Both the position numbers and the translations under genes were made by a program. 64,000 bases of DNA from Ehretia macrophylla (taxonomy: Eukaryota; Streptophyta; Magnoliopsida; Boraginales; Ehretiaceae): the NCBI GenBank assembly GCA_037974665.1, contig CM075766.1:51716569-51780568 (forward strand), given 5' to 3'. A model generated the notes under the pieces. It worked only from the letters and a program-made list of their open reading frames with translations, did not search any database and had not been told where the DNA came from. Of this stretch, positions 1-11,641 are shown piece by piece (position 1 is the first letter of the stretch; each line of letters starts with the position of its first letter).

Positions 1-3000
1 CTTTCCATCCCATTGAGCATCTTGTTCTCCTTTTCACATGAGAGCGTATTATCTATGATCCTTGATCTTGCTGCTTGAAAAGGGCCTTCTTTAAGGAATA
101 AAGCCCAAATCTAGGTAAGACGATGCATCAAGCCAAGCCTCATAGCATAGGAAATGTGTAAGAGTAGGAAGATGAGCTTTTTTATAGATGGTCAAAGCGC
201 TCAAACCTGCTTATAGGATGAATTTGAAAAGGAGATTGTACCAAGTCAAGATACGAAAAGATGTGCTGCATGACTCAATCGACCACAAGGGGCATAGTCA
301 GGAGGGTGTAAAGGACTAGAGATTGATCAAATTTTCCTTCTTCCATTATCTCCTATTACAGGTTTTCCTTTGAGATACAATCATGACGGGCCACAACCTT
401 AATTTGAATTAGGGATTTTTTCTATAATGCCCTTATCATGATTTAGCCCCTTGTCTATATTATGGTTTGTTTTCATATAACCTTACTACTGTATAGCTTG
501 CTAAATAAAGCACTGTGGGATCAATCATTGCATTTATCCATTCATAACCATCATATACGCTCTTTCAAGAAAAGAGATAGAATGACAATCTATCAGTCTT
601 ACTAGCATGCATACAAAAGGGAGTATAATTGCCTATCAGCTAGTTAAACAGATAAGATTCTTATTAATTATATAAGGAATAAGGATCCCATATCGATCGA
701 ATGAAGATAGATGGGTTTAGATAGGTTCGTTCCAACCTGTTCTTTAGGACCATGAAAGAAGCAGGATCCAACGCTGTTAAATGACTATAGTTTTTACTTG
801 TTAACGATCAGGTAGCAGCCTAATAGAGTGAGTGGCAGATACGGATCCATACTCCCGGCTGGATGTCGAAAGAGCTAGTTAAACGGTGGTTTTGGCCCCC
901 TGCTGCAAAGCTAGGGTCCCAAGGATAGGTATTGTTCGCCTTGTGCTTGGACCTGCAAGGAGGAAGAGATAGCACAGTCTTATAAGGAGCCTCGCAATCT
1001 GTTGAGGGGAGGGAAAAAGAAACCTATAGCACCCATTGAGTAGGACAAAAGATGACTCCTTACTCTATCCTTATGGGAATGTCATTACATGAAGGGACCT
1101 TGAGGGTTGGCTTACTCTACGTTCAAAAGAAGTTTTACATCAACCATAGATAGGGAGCAAAGTCAGATTGGTGTCATAGCAAGAGTTAGGCCCCTATTTC
1201 ATGGATCATATGAAAGGGCTCTTTTGGCTTATGGAATCTATAGAACTCGCTCGAGAAGACAAAAGAGGGAATAAAAGGTACTATAGGAGAAGGCTTCGTG
1301 TCTTTCCCCGATTCAAGAATCAGGAATCTAATCTTTGTTATATGTTTTAGAGTAAGCCAGTCAATGTACCCACTGTGGTGTATGAGCAAGTGATCTGATC
1401 CTATGTGCCTTTCTTCTTTTAGTGAAACCAACCTCCTTTAGCTCGTGTTATCATAACAACGCCAAGTAACTTCATCCAGTGAAAAAGGAAGGATAGGATT
1501 CTAGGGCTTGAATGAGAAAAATCAGAGCTAGTTTACTTCCATTCCAAAGTTTTACCTCTATGAGGCTTTGTGGTGCTGGGATGTATATAGGGGGTCCTTT
1601 TATATGCCGTAGCATTTAAGGCTTAATCACTCCGTATAAACACACCTAGACTACGAAGCTAGGATGGTGGGTAAGGAATCTTCTCACGCAGAAGCAAAAG
1701 GAAAAGAAATGAATTATTTGCATTGAAGCTAAGGGCGGTAGGTTGGAAAAGTATGGTAGTCTACGTTAGTAGTGATTCGCCTGTTAGAGTAAAGAGAATG
1801 GTAGGTCTTGCGTTATAGGTCATGCCCTTGAGGACCAGATTCACCCTCATTTTCTATCTTTTTAGTGAAATATCGAAGCTTTATTATATAGTAAATATAG
1901 TCAAAGATATCCCCAGTCAATCTCCAAGAGTCCCTTTTTAGGTTTAGGAAAGAAAGTCCACCTGCCAAGCCCAACCTCTTAATAGCTTCCTTTACTTTAG
2001 GTCTTAAAATAGCCTTCCTTACCAACAAGGGCTTAGTTAACTTAATGTATAGTCCATTTTTCTCCCTTACGGAAAAGGTTCTTTCACCTATCACAAAAGT
2101 TCAGATCTGGGCGCGGGCAGATGTGGACATCGCGATAGTCATTTAGAGCAGATTTGATCAGTCAGAAGGAATCGAAGGAAAGCTACTTGATTGACTAGAC
2201 AAAGACTAGCTCAACCTTCCTTTACTCGAGCTGAATCTTGATTAAGTTAAGTCAGAAAGGTTGAATTTCTATTGAAGCAATAAGCCTAAATATTAAGACC
2301 GAACAAAGTGAATGTTAAAGCATCTAATGCCTGCCCCGGTCTTTCTATCTCTTTGAAGATGGAACTTTTGATTCGAGACAATTCCAACAAGAAAGAGAAG
2401 TTGGGCTCGGCTTGGATTTGAGCTACTAACGAAGAAAAAAGCTTGGACCTCCGTAAAATGGAATTGCTCAATCTGAACTTCTAACTTTAGAGATTGGCTT
2501 GGAACTAGCTGAACCTCTTGAACTGATTGACTCGCTCATCAAGCTTCCAATGCAGTCTTATCTTCTATGCAATATATGTGTTTAGTTGACATTCTTCGCC
2601 TTGGTCTACTTCTTCATGTAGTGAGTCACGGTCTGTCCCTAAGGAGAAAGACGAAGCAAAACCCCAACGATTAGATTATAGGGTTGGACCCCTTTTCAAG
2701 AAGGAGCGTGAAGGTGCTGAAAAGAGGGCTTTTATAACGTTTGAGAGTTATGGGAAGGTTCCCTCTTTGGTAGAAAGTGGAAAGTCTTCGAGTATCGTCG
2801 TCCTTCTATTGATAGATTCAGGATTCAGATAGATGAAGAGAAGGCCAACTTATCTCGATCTGGTCATTCACCCGATATGGGAATACCTTTTAGTAAGGCA
2901 AGACTAAAAAAAAGTCCGATTGAACTGGCAACAAAAGATGTGAAGAAATCGACTACATTAGCACTTCATAAGGGAATACCGGACTTAGTAAATTCTTTAG

Positions 3001-6000
3001 TTGACATCGAGACCAAGTCCCATTGAATCTCTTGGAGGAAGATCAGTAGGCAAGGAGTGAGGCAATTTGTTGCCCAATCCATTACTTTCATGTAAATTAC
3101 TTATGAGTCAATACCCCGAACTCCACTCTTTTGAATAAGCAATCTTCTTTAGACTGGGCCTAAGATCAGGAGCAATTTAGCATTGGCATTGGATCGCTTT
3201 CTTCTATTCTAGAGGTGGGGATCCGACTCATCCGAGTGATTTGTCTAGATTTCGGAATAGAAATGGGCAAGGTAGATCAGCCAAGCCAAGGGGCGAAGCA
3301 GTCCAATTCAATGTTTTACTGTTACACATAGTAACTCTCCTATTAGGAATCGATCTAGTTGCTTATCCTATAGATAGAGAGTGTTGGCAATCACCTCCGC
3401 TATTTCAGCTGTTGTTGGCATAACTTCTTCGGTAGTATACTTACCTAAACAAATAATTCGTACCATGATTAGTATACCCTTCTCAACTCTAGCGATTTCA
3501 AGTGGACCAGTCTCCAATTACCTTGCAAAGCGTTAGCCTAGCCAGGTCAATAGTGAAAGTATCAATGAAAGTCTCTATTTTAGTAAAGTAGAAATGACAA
3601 CAGTTTAGGTAACAGAAGACAATGCCTGCTAAAGGTATGTTCTGATCTTTGCGCAAGCAATAGTAATAATATATATTGTTTTCTTTTTGGTACAACTCCT
3701 CTTTAATGCTAGTGGTGTGAGGGAGCTCACTGGGGAAGTTAACTCTTTCAGTTGCTGCTCTGGGAGGAGGTTGAATCATTAGTAAAGATATTCATGCATA
3801 GTAAAGATCAATAGGTTGAAATCAGATAAAGGCAAATATGGCTTTGAGGAAGAATACGAACAGTATTCCACATTCATAGGCTGTTAGGGAGGTTTGGATA
3901 GGACACTGAAAGCTTAGCATAGTAAGAAAATGAACTTCTTGCACAATGGAAAGAAGAGGTTGTTAGAGAAGGAGCAGCTTCTGAGGAAGCATCCAATTCC
4001 CAGTGGTATCGTATAATAAAAGAGAGGGTAGCTAGGATGAAGGCTAGCCCAGTTTCACCTTGATTCTACTTATTTTGTTGCCTTTACTGTCGAGATTCTG
4101 TTGATGTTCAGTCTACCTTCATACAAGATCGAAGAAAGAAGGTTTTTTTCTTATTCTTAAACTATGTTCATACAGAAGAAATCAAAAAGGCCATATAATA
4201 TAATATAGCTAGCAACTTTAATTAATGAAAAGAAAATCGAAGTCCCGCCATCAGCTAGCATTGTGCTTTGGAATCGATTTCTTATCAATGGCCGATTGAT
4301 AATGTGATTAGCCTTTTCTTAACTGATTCAGATGTATATCGATCAGCGGAAGCCACTCTTTATGCAAGACTTTGATATCCCCTCTCTTTAAGATGAAAAG
4401 TAAGAGGTCTTCGAGCCTCCTGCGCAATCTATGGCAGGATCGCCCGTCTCTACTTCTATGACTCTATATAAGAGATCCAGTTCTGTCGTTAGCTCTGTGA
4501 TTTGTTGAATAGTGCACTTCTCCTCTTTGATTTTTGGGCAAGGAAGGGAAGAAGTCCTTTTTTGCCATATATAGCTTCTTTTGGAAATGGAAAGAAATCA
4601 CATTGAAAAGCCCGATCTAGGTCATCAAAGTAGAAATTTAAGAAAATCGGGGCAGCTACAGGTGGCAGTCCTTTGTTAGGCATTACATTCTATCCGGACT
4701 CAGTTACAACAGTAATTTCCATATATGAAACAATTAGCTCCACCAGAAATGGATCCTTTACTACAAATGAGACTTTCCAAGAGTCTTGCGACTTTTTAAG
4801 GAGGAAGCATGATCGTAAAGCAAGAGCTTTTCAGCCTTTCCCCAGCCAGAATTGTGAGCTAGGTAATCTTTTTCACTCTTCTCCTTTCTACATGCGAAAG
4901 AACAATGACCCTTTTTTCATTGAAAATTAGATTGATCATTCCAATAAGAGATGTTAGACGGATTTTTTCCCTAGTGATTTTTCTTTTTTGATTGCTTTGG
5001 AGAAGGGGAAGGGGAGTGGTGAGGCGGGCCCCATCCACCAGATTAGTTTACAAACTGGAATGAATCCCAGGTACAGGAACTGGTTTAACAAAAGGGGTCG
5101 AGAACTACATAGATCTGATACCTTCTTCCCTTGGTCTGGGAGGTAGGTTATGTAGGAAGACAACTTTCCCCAGGTTGTTCCCATCCCAAACGGCCAAATA
5201 ATCAATTAGTAGTATGCCGAAACTCTTTCTCTTAAGGCGCAGAGCGAACTGTCGGACTAGGAACTGTGTTGTTTCATAAGAAGTTCCCCTCTAAATAGAT
5301 GGCGAGAATCTGTTTTTGGTGGTAGGGCAGTAGGAAGTAGCCGTTTCTTCAAGCAGGGCTTTCTCAATAGCCAGAAGCTCTTCCTTCCATTAGTCATCTG
5401 GGCTTGTAGTTGCGTTGCAAGCAATTCTCTCTGTCAGGCATACCCGATAGTGTCCTTCATTTCATTTTGCTTTTGAGCGAGGTCCTTATTTATTTTATGC
5501 AATTTATTCTATAACAACAGGATGCTATTGCTTGCTGGCTATGAATCCCATTTCACGAAATGACTTTCCTTTCTTAGACTAAGTCTGTTACTCTTACTTG
5601 AGATCTTATCTTGTATTCTGTATAAGCTGTGTTACGAGTTCTAGCAAGCCTTAAGCTAGTTAGAATTTATATTCTAAAATACATCAAAGTGAGTACAACA
5701 AGTCTTGAATTAGGTTTTTCCAAGGGTTGGAAGTTAGCTTTTCATTTTTAGTCCTTGGTCATCAAGATCAAGCGAGTAGGAAATGAGTGAGCCCCAAAAA
5801 GGTAAAGTTATAGGTCCAAGGGTCGCTCCTTCCATTTTTATCTATCATATCCTAGATAACTTACTGCACTTCCCCATGATAGCTAACCTCCTTCTTTATT
5901 TCAGGGCTTGGTGTAGGGGCAATGGCTTTACATGCATAAAAACTTTTCTCTGGGTATTGTTTCTGTTGCAAGCAAGGTGTTAGGCTCGAAGCAACTAGGC

Positions 6001-6532
6001 TATCAGGGATCCACGGCCTTTCTTCTGTTTCTCAATATCAACTCCCGATTCTCGCTCCATTTATATCTCTATTGATATAAACAAGTATTTCGTTTTGCTC
6101 GTACGTTCAATTTAATCACTTCGTAACCTTTACTTGATCACTAGATGACTTTACCTTTGCTTTCAATTTGTCTTGTGTCATGTAAGAAAAACTCACTTGT
6201 TGGCTTACACAACTAGGTGTTAGGAGCGTAAAAGCGAGATTGGGGAAAACGAGTGTAATATACTTTACACGAGAGGTCAAGAGGAGGTGCTTGTATGGTT
6301 ACTACCTAAAGTGGCTCTAGACTTTTTACCTAGGCGTAAAAACGGTTATTGACAAAACTTAAGGATTAAGCTTTGCATGGGAAGTTGTGACCTATCTGTA
6401 ATAGGAATCGAGTCGCTAAAAGCAGGAGTTTCATCAGCAATGAGTTCTTGAGCCCACGGAACGGGGAGTGTTAACTAGTCACTAACCCATAGTGCGTAAG
6501 ACTAATGTACCCCTTAGTCTGGGTAAAGCTTC
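1..6532. other. Mitochondrial-type spacer, no recognisable gene
   Basis: No gene is recognised on either strand. The longest open frames are under 100 codons, unrelated to known families and scattered over both strands, as chance would give. The texture (AAAGAAAG/CTTTC-rich, moderate GC) resembles plant mitochondrial intergenic DNA, and it runs without a visible break into the mitochondrial-type cassette further right. Mitochondrial origin of this part is therefore inferred from context, not from a gene. Confidence 0.4.
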
Positions 6533-6880
6533 CTAAACCTCGCGATTCGACCATTGGAGCTGAGTCAATCTTGCCAAATTGGCAACTTGAATGTCTAGGT
6601 CTGTCCTATAAAATTGCTCGTGGAACTTGCTTTCCAGATCGTACCAACTGTTAATAGAGTTTAGAGGGATGTTAATATACCAGGGGAAGGCCGATTTAGT
6701 AAGATAGTTGGCAAAGAGCCTCAACTTTAGGTAGTCCTTAAACCTAGCTTCCCCGCACTGGACCGAGAACCGAGCTATATGCTCAATAGTTGACTTCTTC
6801 TCCTCACCAGAAAAGAGCACAAACTCTGGCACTTTATACCCCTTTGGAAACTGATGAACTCGGTCGATCCAATTAGGGTT
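6533..6880 (-). mobile_element. Fragment of a Ty3/gypsy gag (fossil)
   Basis: The minus-strand frame reads as the conserved core of a plant Ty3/gypsy capsid (Retrotrans_gag). It shows a lead-in like FPKGYKVPEF, then FSGE, STIEHIARF, CGEA, DYLKLRLF, a Trp-Tyr pair, and SWYDLESKFHEQF. No LTR, protease or polymerase of this element is visible beside it, so it is a short orphan scrap. It looks much older than the LTR elements further right and unrelated to them; it may have been in the mitochondrial DNA before transfer. Plant mitochondrial genomes commonly hold such scraps. Confidence 0.75.
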
Positions 6881-9076
6881 TCCTAGCCGTCGGCCTCAGA
6901 TGGACCAGACAAAGAACGCAACTTAGGGGGCGATACCGAAGATAATAAGTCAAGGACACTGGCTACTCCATCAACTCAATTTCCTTGCATGAGGATGCCA
7001 GTCTGAACTTTCAATCTTTCGTAGGCTCATCTCCTCAATTGGTATTCCAATCCTGGTTATTCATAGATAGTCGGCACTTTAAGTCATAGGCTATCGACCA
7101 TTCCTGATAGCCGCAGCTCTGCCCCTTCCTTATATGCGGTTCTATACTTGAGATCGAGGAGAGATGTGAGAATTATACGAGACTAACTTGATGGTCTTTA
7201 TACAAGCACAGCATCCCTTTCGAGTAGAGTAGTGCGTAGGAACTGAGAATACACTAGAATCATGCACATTAAGGGCTGTTTCTGCTAGACAATCCTCTTC
7301 CATGGGACTATTCTTGCAATCTGACTTGGGACTATTATTCAACTACCAAGACCACTACTGATGACTGACTAATCCAGAGAGCTCAGATTGATGGTTAGGT
7401 GGTTCGGTTGCTTCAAAGAATGGGGTTCTTCGAGGAAATATTAGGGTGAGAAGGAGGTTGTGATAGGATTTTCTTTTTCATCAAGGAGTTATTTGTGCGC
7501 TGCACCCCTTTTTGTTGGAGTGCTTTTCTTTGCCACTGATCTCGAGTCAAGAAGGGGTGTAGCGTGTGTACCTGAAGTGATAAAATTACACATGAATGCC
7601 GTAGATCACCACAAGGAGCTCATTAGTAACGTCAGGGTTGCAATTGCCCTGGCTCTCCCTACACGTATCCCGTGTGCTTGAAGTAGTTAGAGAATAAAAT
7701 GAAGAGTCGATTTCTTCTTGACCTTGATGTGACAGGTCTTGCATTGTATTTTCCTAACGAGATATTCCACATAGGTCACCTTGTTAAATTATATTCGTTC
7801 GGATGGTTCCAAAACATTGATCAAAGTATGCTCCAAACCACTCCTCTCCCTTATGGAGGTCTGCTTTTCAAAAACAATAAGGAGATTTGAACTTAGACCC
7901 TCAGAAATCTCTTTTGCAAAGTAAACATCTGTTTCTCAGAAGAAGGGGCTAGCTATATGCTTAAAAGAGGGGAATCCGCACTCTTATCTATCTATTGAAC
8001 TTATTTCCTTGTCTTGAAGAAATGCTAACCTTTGAGCTTCGACTACCTATAGAACCTTGAATTCTATTCGTTCTATACTATTCTTTCTTGAAGAGTGAAT
8101 GGGGTCCCAAATATCCAGTTGATAGCGAGGTTTCTACCTTGATTATCCGTACTTCCCAGGTTGAGCTGGTCAGTCAGGGCCAGGTTCCCATAAAGGGCCT
8201 CCACCTCATCCTATTAGTGGCCCACCTAATGTTAGCATTCAGCTCGATTCTCACCCTTGGTCCTGAAAGGTGGACACTGCCCGCCTTGCCCGGGCTTTAG
8301 AAACCCCATCGAAGTTTAATTCCAATTCCAGGCCATCCTATTCACTATCTGAGTGAGTCCTAGTCTAGGAGAAGGGGGTGGGAGGGAGGCCCCATCTGTT
8401 TCAGAAGGTCTGGAGATTCATTTCAAAAAAGCCGGAATGTCCTAACAATTAGTCCTCATGTCCCTAACTACCTTGTTCTTGATTGCTTTCTCATTCAATC
8501 GGTCTCCCTGTAAGTCGCCGACTCCTGCATTTTACAAAGGCACCAGCAGACTACCGATTTCAGGTGGGTCTAAACTATCAGAATCTTGGTTCCCCATGAG
8601 CTTTTGGCCCACCTTGTCCCAGTCAGCAAAAGCGAGTTTCCTTATATACGAACTCTCATCGGACTATTGATTTGGAGTCCAGAACCAAAAAAATGATTTA
8701 GCCCTTTCTGGAATAGAATATGGAGAAGATTCAATCTTTCCCTTATTTCACAACTCGGGCACCTGGTTGGCCCAACCATTCCATTCCTTTAGATTTCAGC
8801 TTCTCTTTAGTAGCAGGTTTGCCATGAGTAACAAGCCACATGAATGAGTTGGCCATCAGCCATCCTTTCGGCTTACAAATTCTATTCCATTTGATCTCCT
8901 AAGTTCCGACAGGGGTCTACCTTAGTGGAATCCCCTCCTAACGGAGAATGGAAGAAGGTCCTCCCTATCTCCCCACACTGGGATGTCCTGATCATCAGAA
9001 CATCCTATTGTCCACAAGGTGAAATTTCTTCTCGAGAAGAAGGGCTTGAAAAAGAAGTTTGTTTCCTCCTTACCCT
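6881..9076. other. Mitochondrial-type spacer, no recognisable gene
   Basis: Short open frames occur on both strands (for example around 7460-7890 and 8088-8670 on plus), but none resembles a known protein or shows a shared family motif. I see no tRNA or rRNA. A faint minus-strand similarity to a LINE zinc-knuckle region near 8.8 kb was judged too weak to annotate. Confidence 0.4.
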
Positions 9077-10135
9077 TTAATATTCTATAGGATTGCACAC
9101 GTGTACCTTACTATCAGTGTCCAAAAAAAGAATCTTTCTATAATAACACAAAATGGGATCATCACCAGGTCCAATAGACAGGATCTTTCCAGCCAAATTG
9201 AGTTCTTCTAATAGTGCATATCCAACTTTATTGTCGAAGATTACTTCATCATTTCTTCTTGTCGAAATATATACTTCATTTAAGAATCTAGAAAAGGCTA
9301 TCCCAGGAAACCTTTTGGGAAACTCACGATCGAAGATGTCCATTAAGACTATATTGAATAAGACCCTCGTGATTTCACCCACAGGTGGCATACCGCCAAA
9401 GCTTATATCTGACCTATGATTTCCATCATCATCAATGATAGGGAGATTCAGTAAAGATGAAATGAGTTTATAAACTGAACCATCTCCAACAAAAGGCTTA
9501 ACCATATCTAAAATCAGACTATTTGGAATCATCCTTAATGAAGCCATTAAGTCAAGGTTGTACAGTCTATCCACCTTTCCCATTTGTTTCAGACTGTAAT
9601 AAAAGGTATGAAGTAACTTGACCGATAGGGAGAAGAAATCCACCTCATTTTCGAATCGGTAACCTTCTTTAGGCAAGCGACCATTTGAAAGACGAAATAA
9701 CATTAGGGATAATCCCATTAACACTAATAAATCCTCTTTATCTGGCATAACCACATTAGTACCTGGATCAGAGCCAGTCCCAAGCATGATATCGGGACAA
9801 TCTGGTAGCGTATCATGTAAAAACAGAGTGAGACCTTCCTTCTTTATGAACTTCACTTTTAGTGGTGATAGAACATATAAACCAGATACTATTTTTTGTT
9901 GAATAAAAGCTAATCTCTCGCGAGACATACTAAATTGAAGATTCTCCATCAAATCTTTATAGATAAAGTCAATATCAGCAGACAGTTGCAAAAGTGAACA
10001 TTCTATTGTACTATAATATTTAGTATTAAGAATGGTATGGTAAGGAAGAAACATAAAAGATGAATTATGAATAGAAATTAGACTACTCTTATAATGTGTG
10101 CTTACTCCAATCATAATCATCCTATAACTGTACAT
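9077..10135 (-). CDS. Reverse-transcriptase-like protein with altered catalytic box (mitochondrial-type)
   Basis: A 352-codon open frame starting with ATG. Residues about 195-290 follow the order of a group-II-intron-type RT palm and fingers: an NLDLMASLR segment with following Leu/Ile-rich helix (like the motif carrying the first catalytic Asp), a conserved VKPFVGDGSVYKLI stretch, then GGMPPVGE and FNIVLMDIFDREF (like the G-x-P-Q-G box and the N-I-x-L-x-x-x-D helix), then FSRFLNEVYIS where most RTs have (F/Y)xDD. The two Asp of that box are Asn-Glu here, so ordinary polymerase activity is doubtful. No thumb/X, HNH or intron RNA is seen. The start overlaps the end of the upstream membrane-protein frame by 14 nt, suggesting co-transcription. 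Family assignment rests on motif order only; the protein itself is not one I recognise. Confidence 0.6.
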   Translation of the reverse strand: MYSYRMIMIGVSTHYKSSLISIHNSSFMFLPYHTILNTKYYSTIECSLLQLSADIDFIYKDLMENLQFSMSRERLAFIQQKIVSGLYVLSPLKVKFIKKEGLTLFLHDTLPDCPDIMLGTGSDPGTNVVMPDKEDLLVLMGLSLMLFRLSNGRLPKEGYRFENEVDFFSLSVKLLHTFYYSLKQMGKVDRLYNLDLMASLRMIPNSLILDMVKPFVGDGSVYKLISSLLNLPIIDDDGNHRSDISFGGMPPVGEITRVLFNIVLMDIFDREFPKRFPGIAFSRFLNEVYISTRRNDEVIFDNKVGYALLEELNLAGKILSIGPGDDPILCYYRKILFLDTDSKVHVCNPIEY

Positions 10136-10511
10136 TAATTGTATCTAAAATGTTAGGAACTATACCGATCACTAGAAAGAAAACAACCATCAAACCTAAA
10201 CCTACAGCCTTAACCACATGGCTGCTAGCAGGGATTGTTATCTCTACAAAAGGTTGCTCATTCCCAAAGGCCGACTCCACCAATGTAGAAACGTCATTTG
10301 TTTCAACAAAACCAACCCTATGAAAGCCTGGCGCATAATAATTCTTCTTCAAAAATTGATCATACGACTTCATAAGTGCGAACACACTGCCACCATTGGC
10401 TATGGCTGAGTCAGGCACAAACCCGTACCACACTGTACAACCAATGCCCAAGCTAACCAAAATCAAGAAATGCCCATACATACCATCATAATGAGTAATT
10501 ACCTCCACCAA
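10122..10511 (-). CDS. Small membrane protein, unrecognised, coupled to the RT-like gene
   Basis: The open frame has 129 codons if counted from a TTG. The first ATG is at residue 11 (nt 10481), giving a more likely 119-residue product. Two hydrophobic segments are visible: one close after the ATG (GHFLILVSLGIGCTVWYGF) and one near the C-terminus (VVKAVGLGLMVVFFLVIGIV). A polar stretch of about 65 residues, with Tyr/Asn-rich and acidic parts, lies between them. This topology suggests a two-pass inner-membrane protein. Its stop codon overlaps the start of the RT-like gene by 14 nt, and a broken Ser-rich gene ends just upstream, all on the minus strand. No family is recognised. Confidence 0.55.
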   Translation of the reverse strand: MVEVITHYDGMYGHFLILVSLGIGCTVWYGFVPDSAIANGGSVFALMKSYDQFLKKNYYAPGFHRVGFVETNDVSTLVESAFGNEQPFVEITIPASSHVVKAVGLGLMVVFFLVIGIVPNILDTINVQL

Positions 10512-10520
10512 GATTTTACT

Positions 10521-11023
10521 TCACTTTTCGGTGATCAAACCACATAAACTGGTACCGAAACTGCTATAAGGAAACAAGAAGAACTCAGAAAGAGGTTTTC
10601 TATTATATGATAAACCAAGTGAATTACTTAAAAAAGAAAACCTATCAAAGGATTCTGTGATCTTCAATTCTTGAAGTAAGAACTCAGACTGACCTGGAAG
10701 AAAGCGAAAACAAACCCCATACGAATGTCATGCGACTTGAATGATGATTCTTCAAGAAAATGGCTAAAGAGCTCTATAAAAGGAACTCGTAGTTGGTCAA
10801 TAATATACTGGCTCCAAAGTAAATGTGTCCAACTTCGTAATAAAGGATCAGAGATACCAAGATAACTATAAGACGAAAGTTGATTCATGGAAGAAGATGA
10901 AGACGAAGGTAGCACTAGACTCCTAGAAGATGATGAAGGTTAGACCTCACTCATAGAAGACGAAGAACTACTAGTGTCCGAGTCCAAAGTCAGTTCGTCG
11001 AACTCCTTACATAAAGCAAACAT
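10521..11023 (-). pseudogene. Broken gene with Ser-rich N-terminus, unrecognised
   Basis: From an ATG at 11023 the frame runs through an acidic start (MFALCKEFDELTLDSD), two runs of 5-7 serines, then a hydrophobic/aromatic part (SYSYLGISDPLLRSW, FIELFSHFLEES). An in-frame TAA interrupts the serine-rich part near 10935. Near 10705-10725 coding sense passes to another frame, which continues (FLPGQSEFLLQELKIT, SNSLGLSYNRKPLSEFF) to a TGA at 10521. I therefore read it as one gene of about 165 codons with one stop and one frameshift. The open piece 10664-10915 is only its middle. It lies directly upstream of the membrane-protein and RT-like genes. Function unknown. Confidence 0.45.
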
Positions 11024-11088
11024 TTGGAGGTTATCTATCTCACTTAATAGATTACGTAATTATATTTTATCCATTTCTAGCGTTCCTT

Positions 11089-11233
11089 ATCTATTTTTTG
11101 TAGAGTAAATACTAGGGATTTTCCAGCATCCTTATGGAAAGGCGTTCCTGCTCATATGGAAAGGCATTCCTGATTCTATGGCTAGACGATCCAGCTCATA
11201 TGGCTTTCCTGATCATATGTATGGGCGATCATT
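11089..11233. repeat. Direct repeat unit followed by imperfect 22-nt tandem repeats
   Basis: About 70 nt beginning TTTTTTGTAGAGTAAATAC recur at about 12392-12470 with few differences. From 11138 the sequence continues as three adjacent 22-nt units, each of the type (A)AAGGC(G/A)TTCCTG...ATATGG (11138-11159, 11160-11181, 11182-11203), plus a shortened fourth. The second copy holds only about one and a half units. The two copies bracket the RNA polymerase remnant. Confidence 0.7.
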
Positions 11234-11621
11234 TTCGTAAGGATGATATATTTTGGTGTCGCAACCCTGTCGGACCCATCAGTCTTCTTTTATACTTTTG
11301 ACTCCTGCATTGGTTAGAACTCGGGCTTTCACATCCGAACACATACTGCAGGAGAATGACATTGAATTGAGCTTTTATCAGTCTCTATCCCTGGGATTTT
11401 CCTAATGGTGCCACAACCTTAGTGATAAAAGGACTGATATATCCCTCTAGCTTAGTTACTAGAGAACGACCTCGGTATTTACTCTAGAGGGTACCAATAG
11501 ATAGTAGGGACTTTTTTGTTGGTCCCTTGTATTTTAGTACATTGCGTCTATCTATTGTGATGTAGAAATAGGATTTCGGTGCTAAAAAGTAGCCTTTCAT
11601 GACTTTGTCCTTCTATTGTAA
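11234..11621. other. Spacer, nothing recognised
   Basis: Between the tandem repeats and the RNA polymerase remnant. I see no open frame of note and no RNA gene. Confidence 0.4.
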
Positions 11622-11641
11622 TGTCTTGGAAGATAATAATC

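Noticed and set aside
8800-8940. Minus-strand FMWLVTHGK-like peptide resembling the end of a plant LINE
   Set aside because: Only a dozen residues, with no RT or endonuclease nearby. Could be chance.
10122-10511. Identity of the 129-codon frame with a known CMS protein of the same length in beet
   Set aside because: Only the length agrees. The known one is related to the cox2 leader, which this frame is not.
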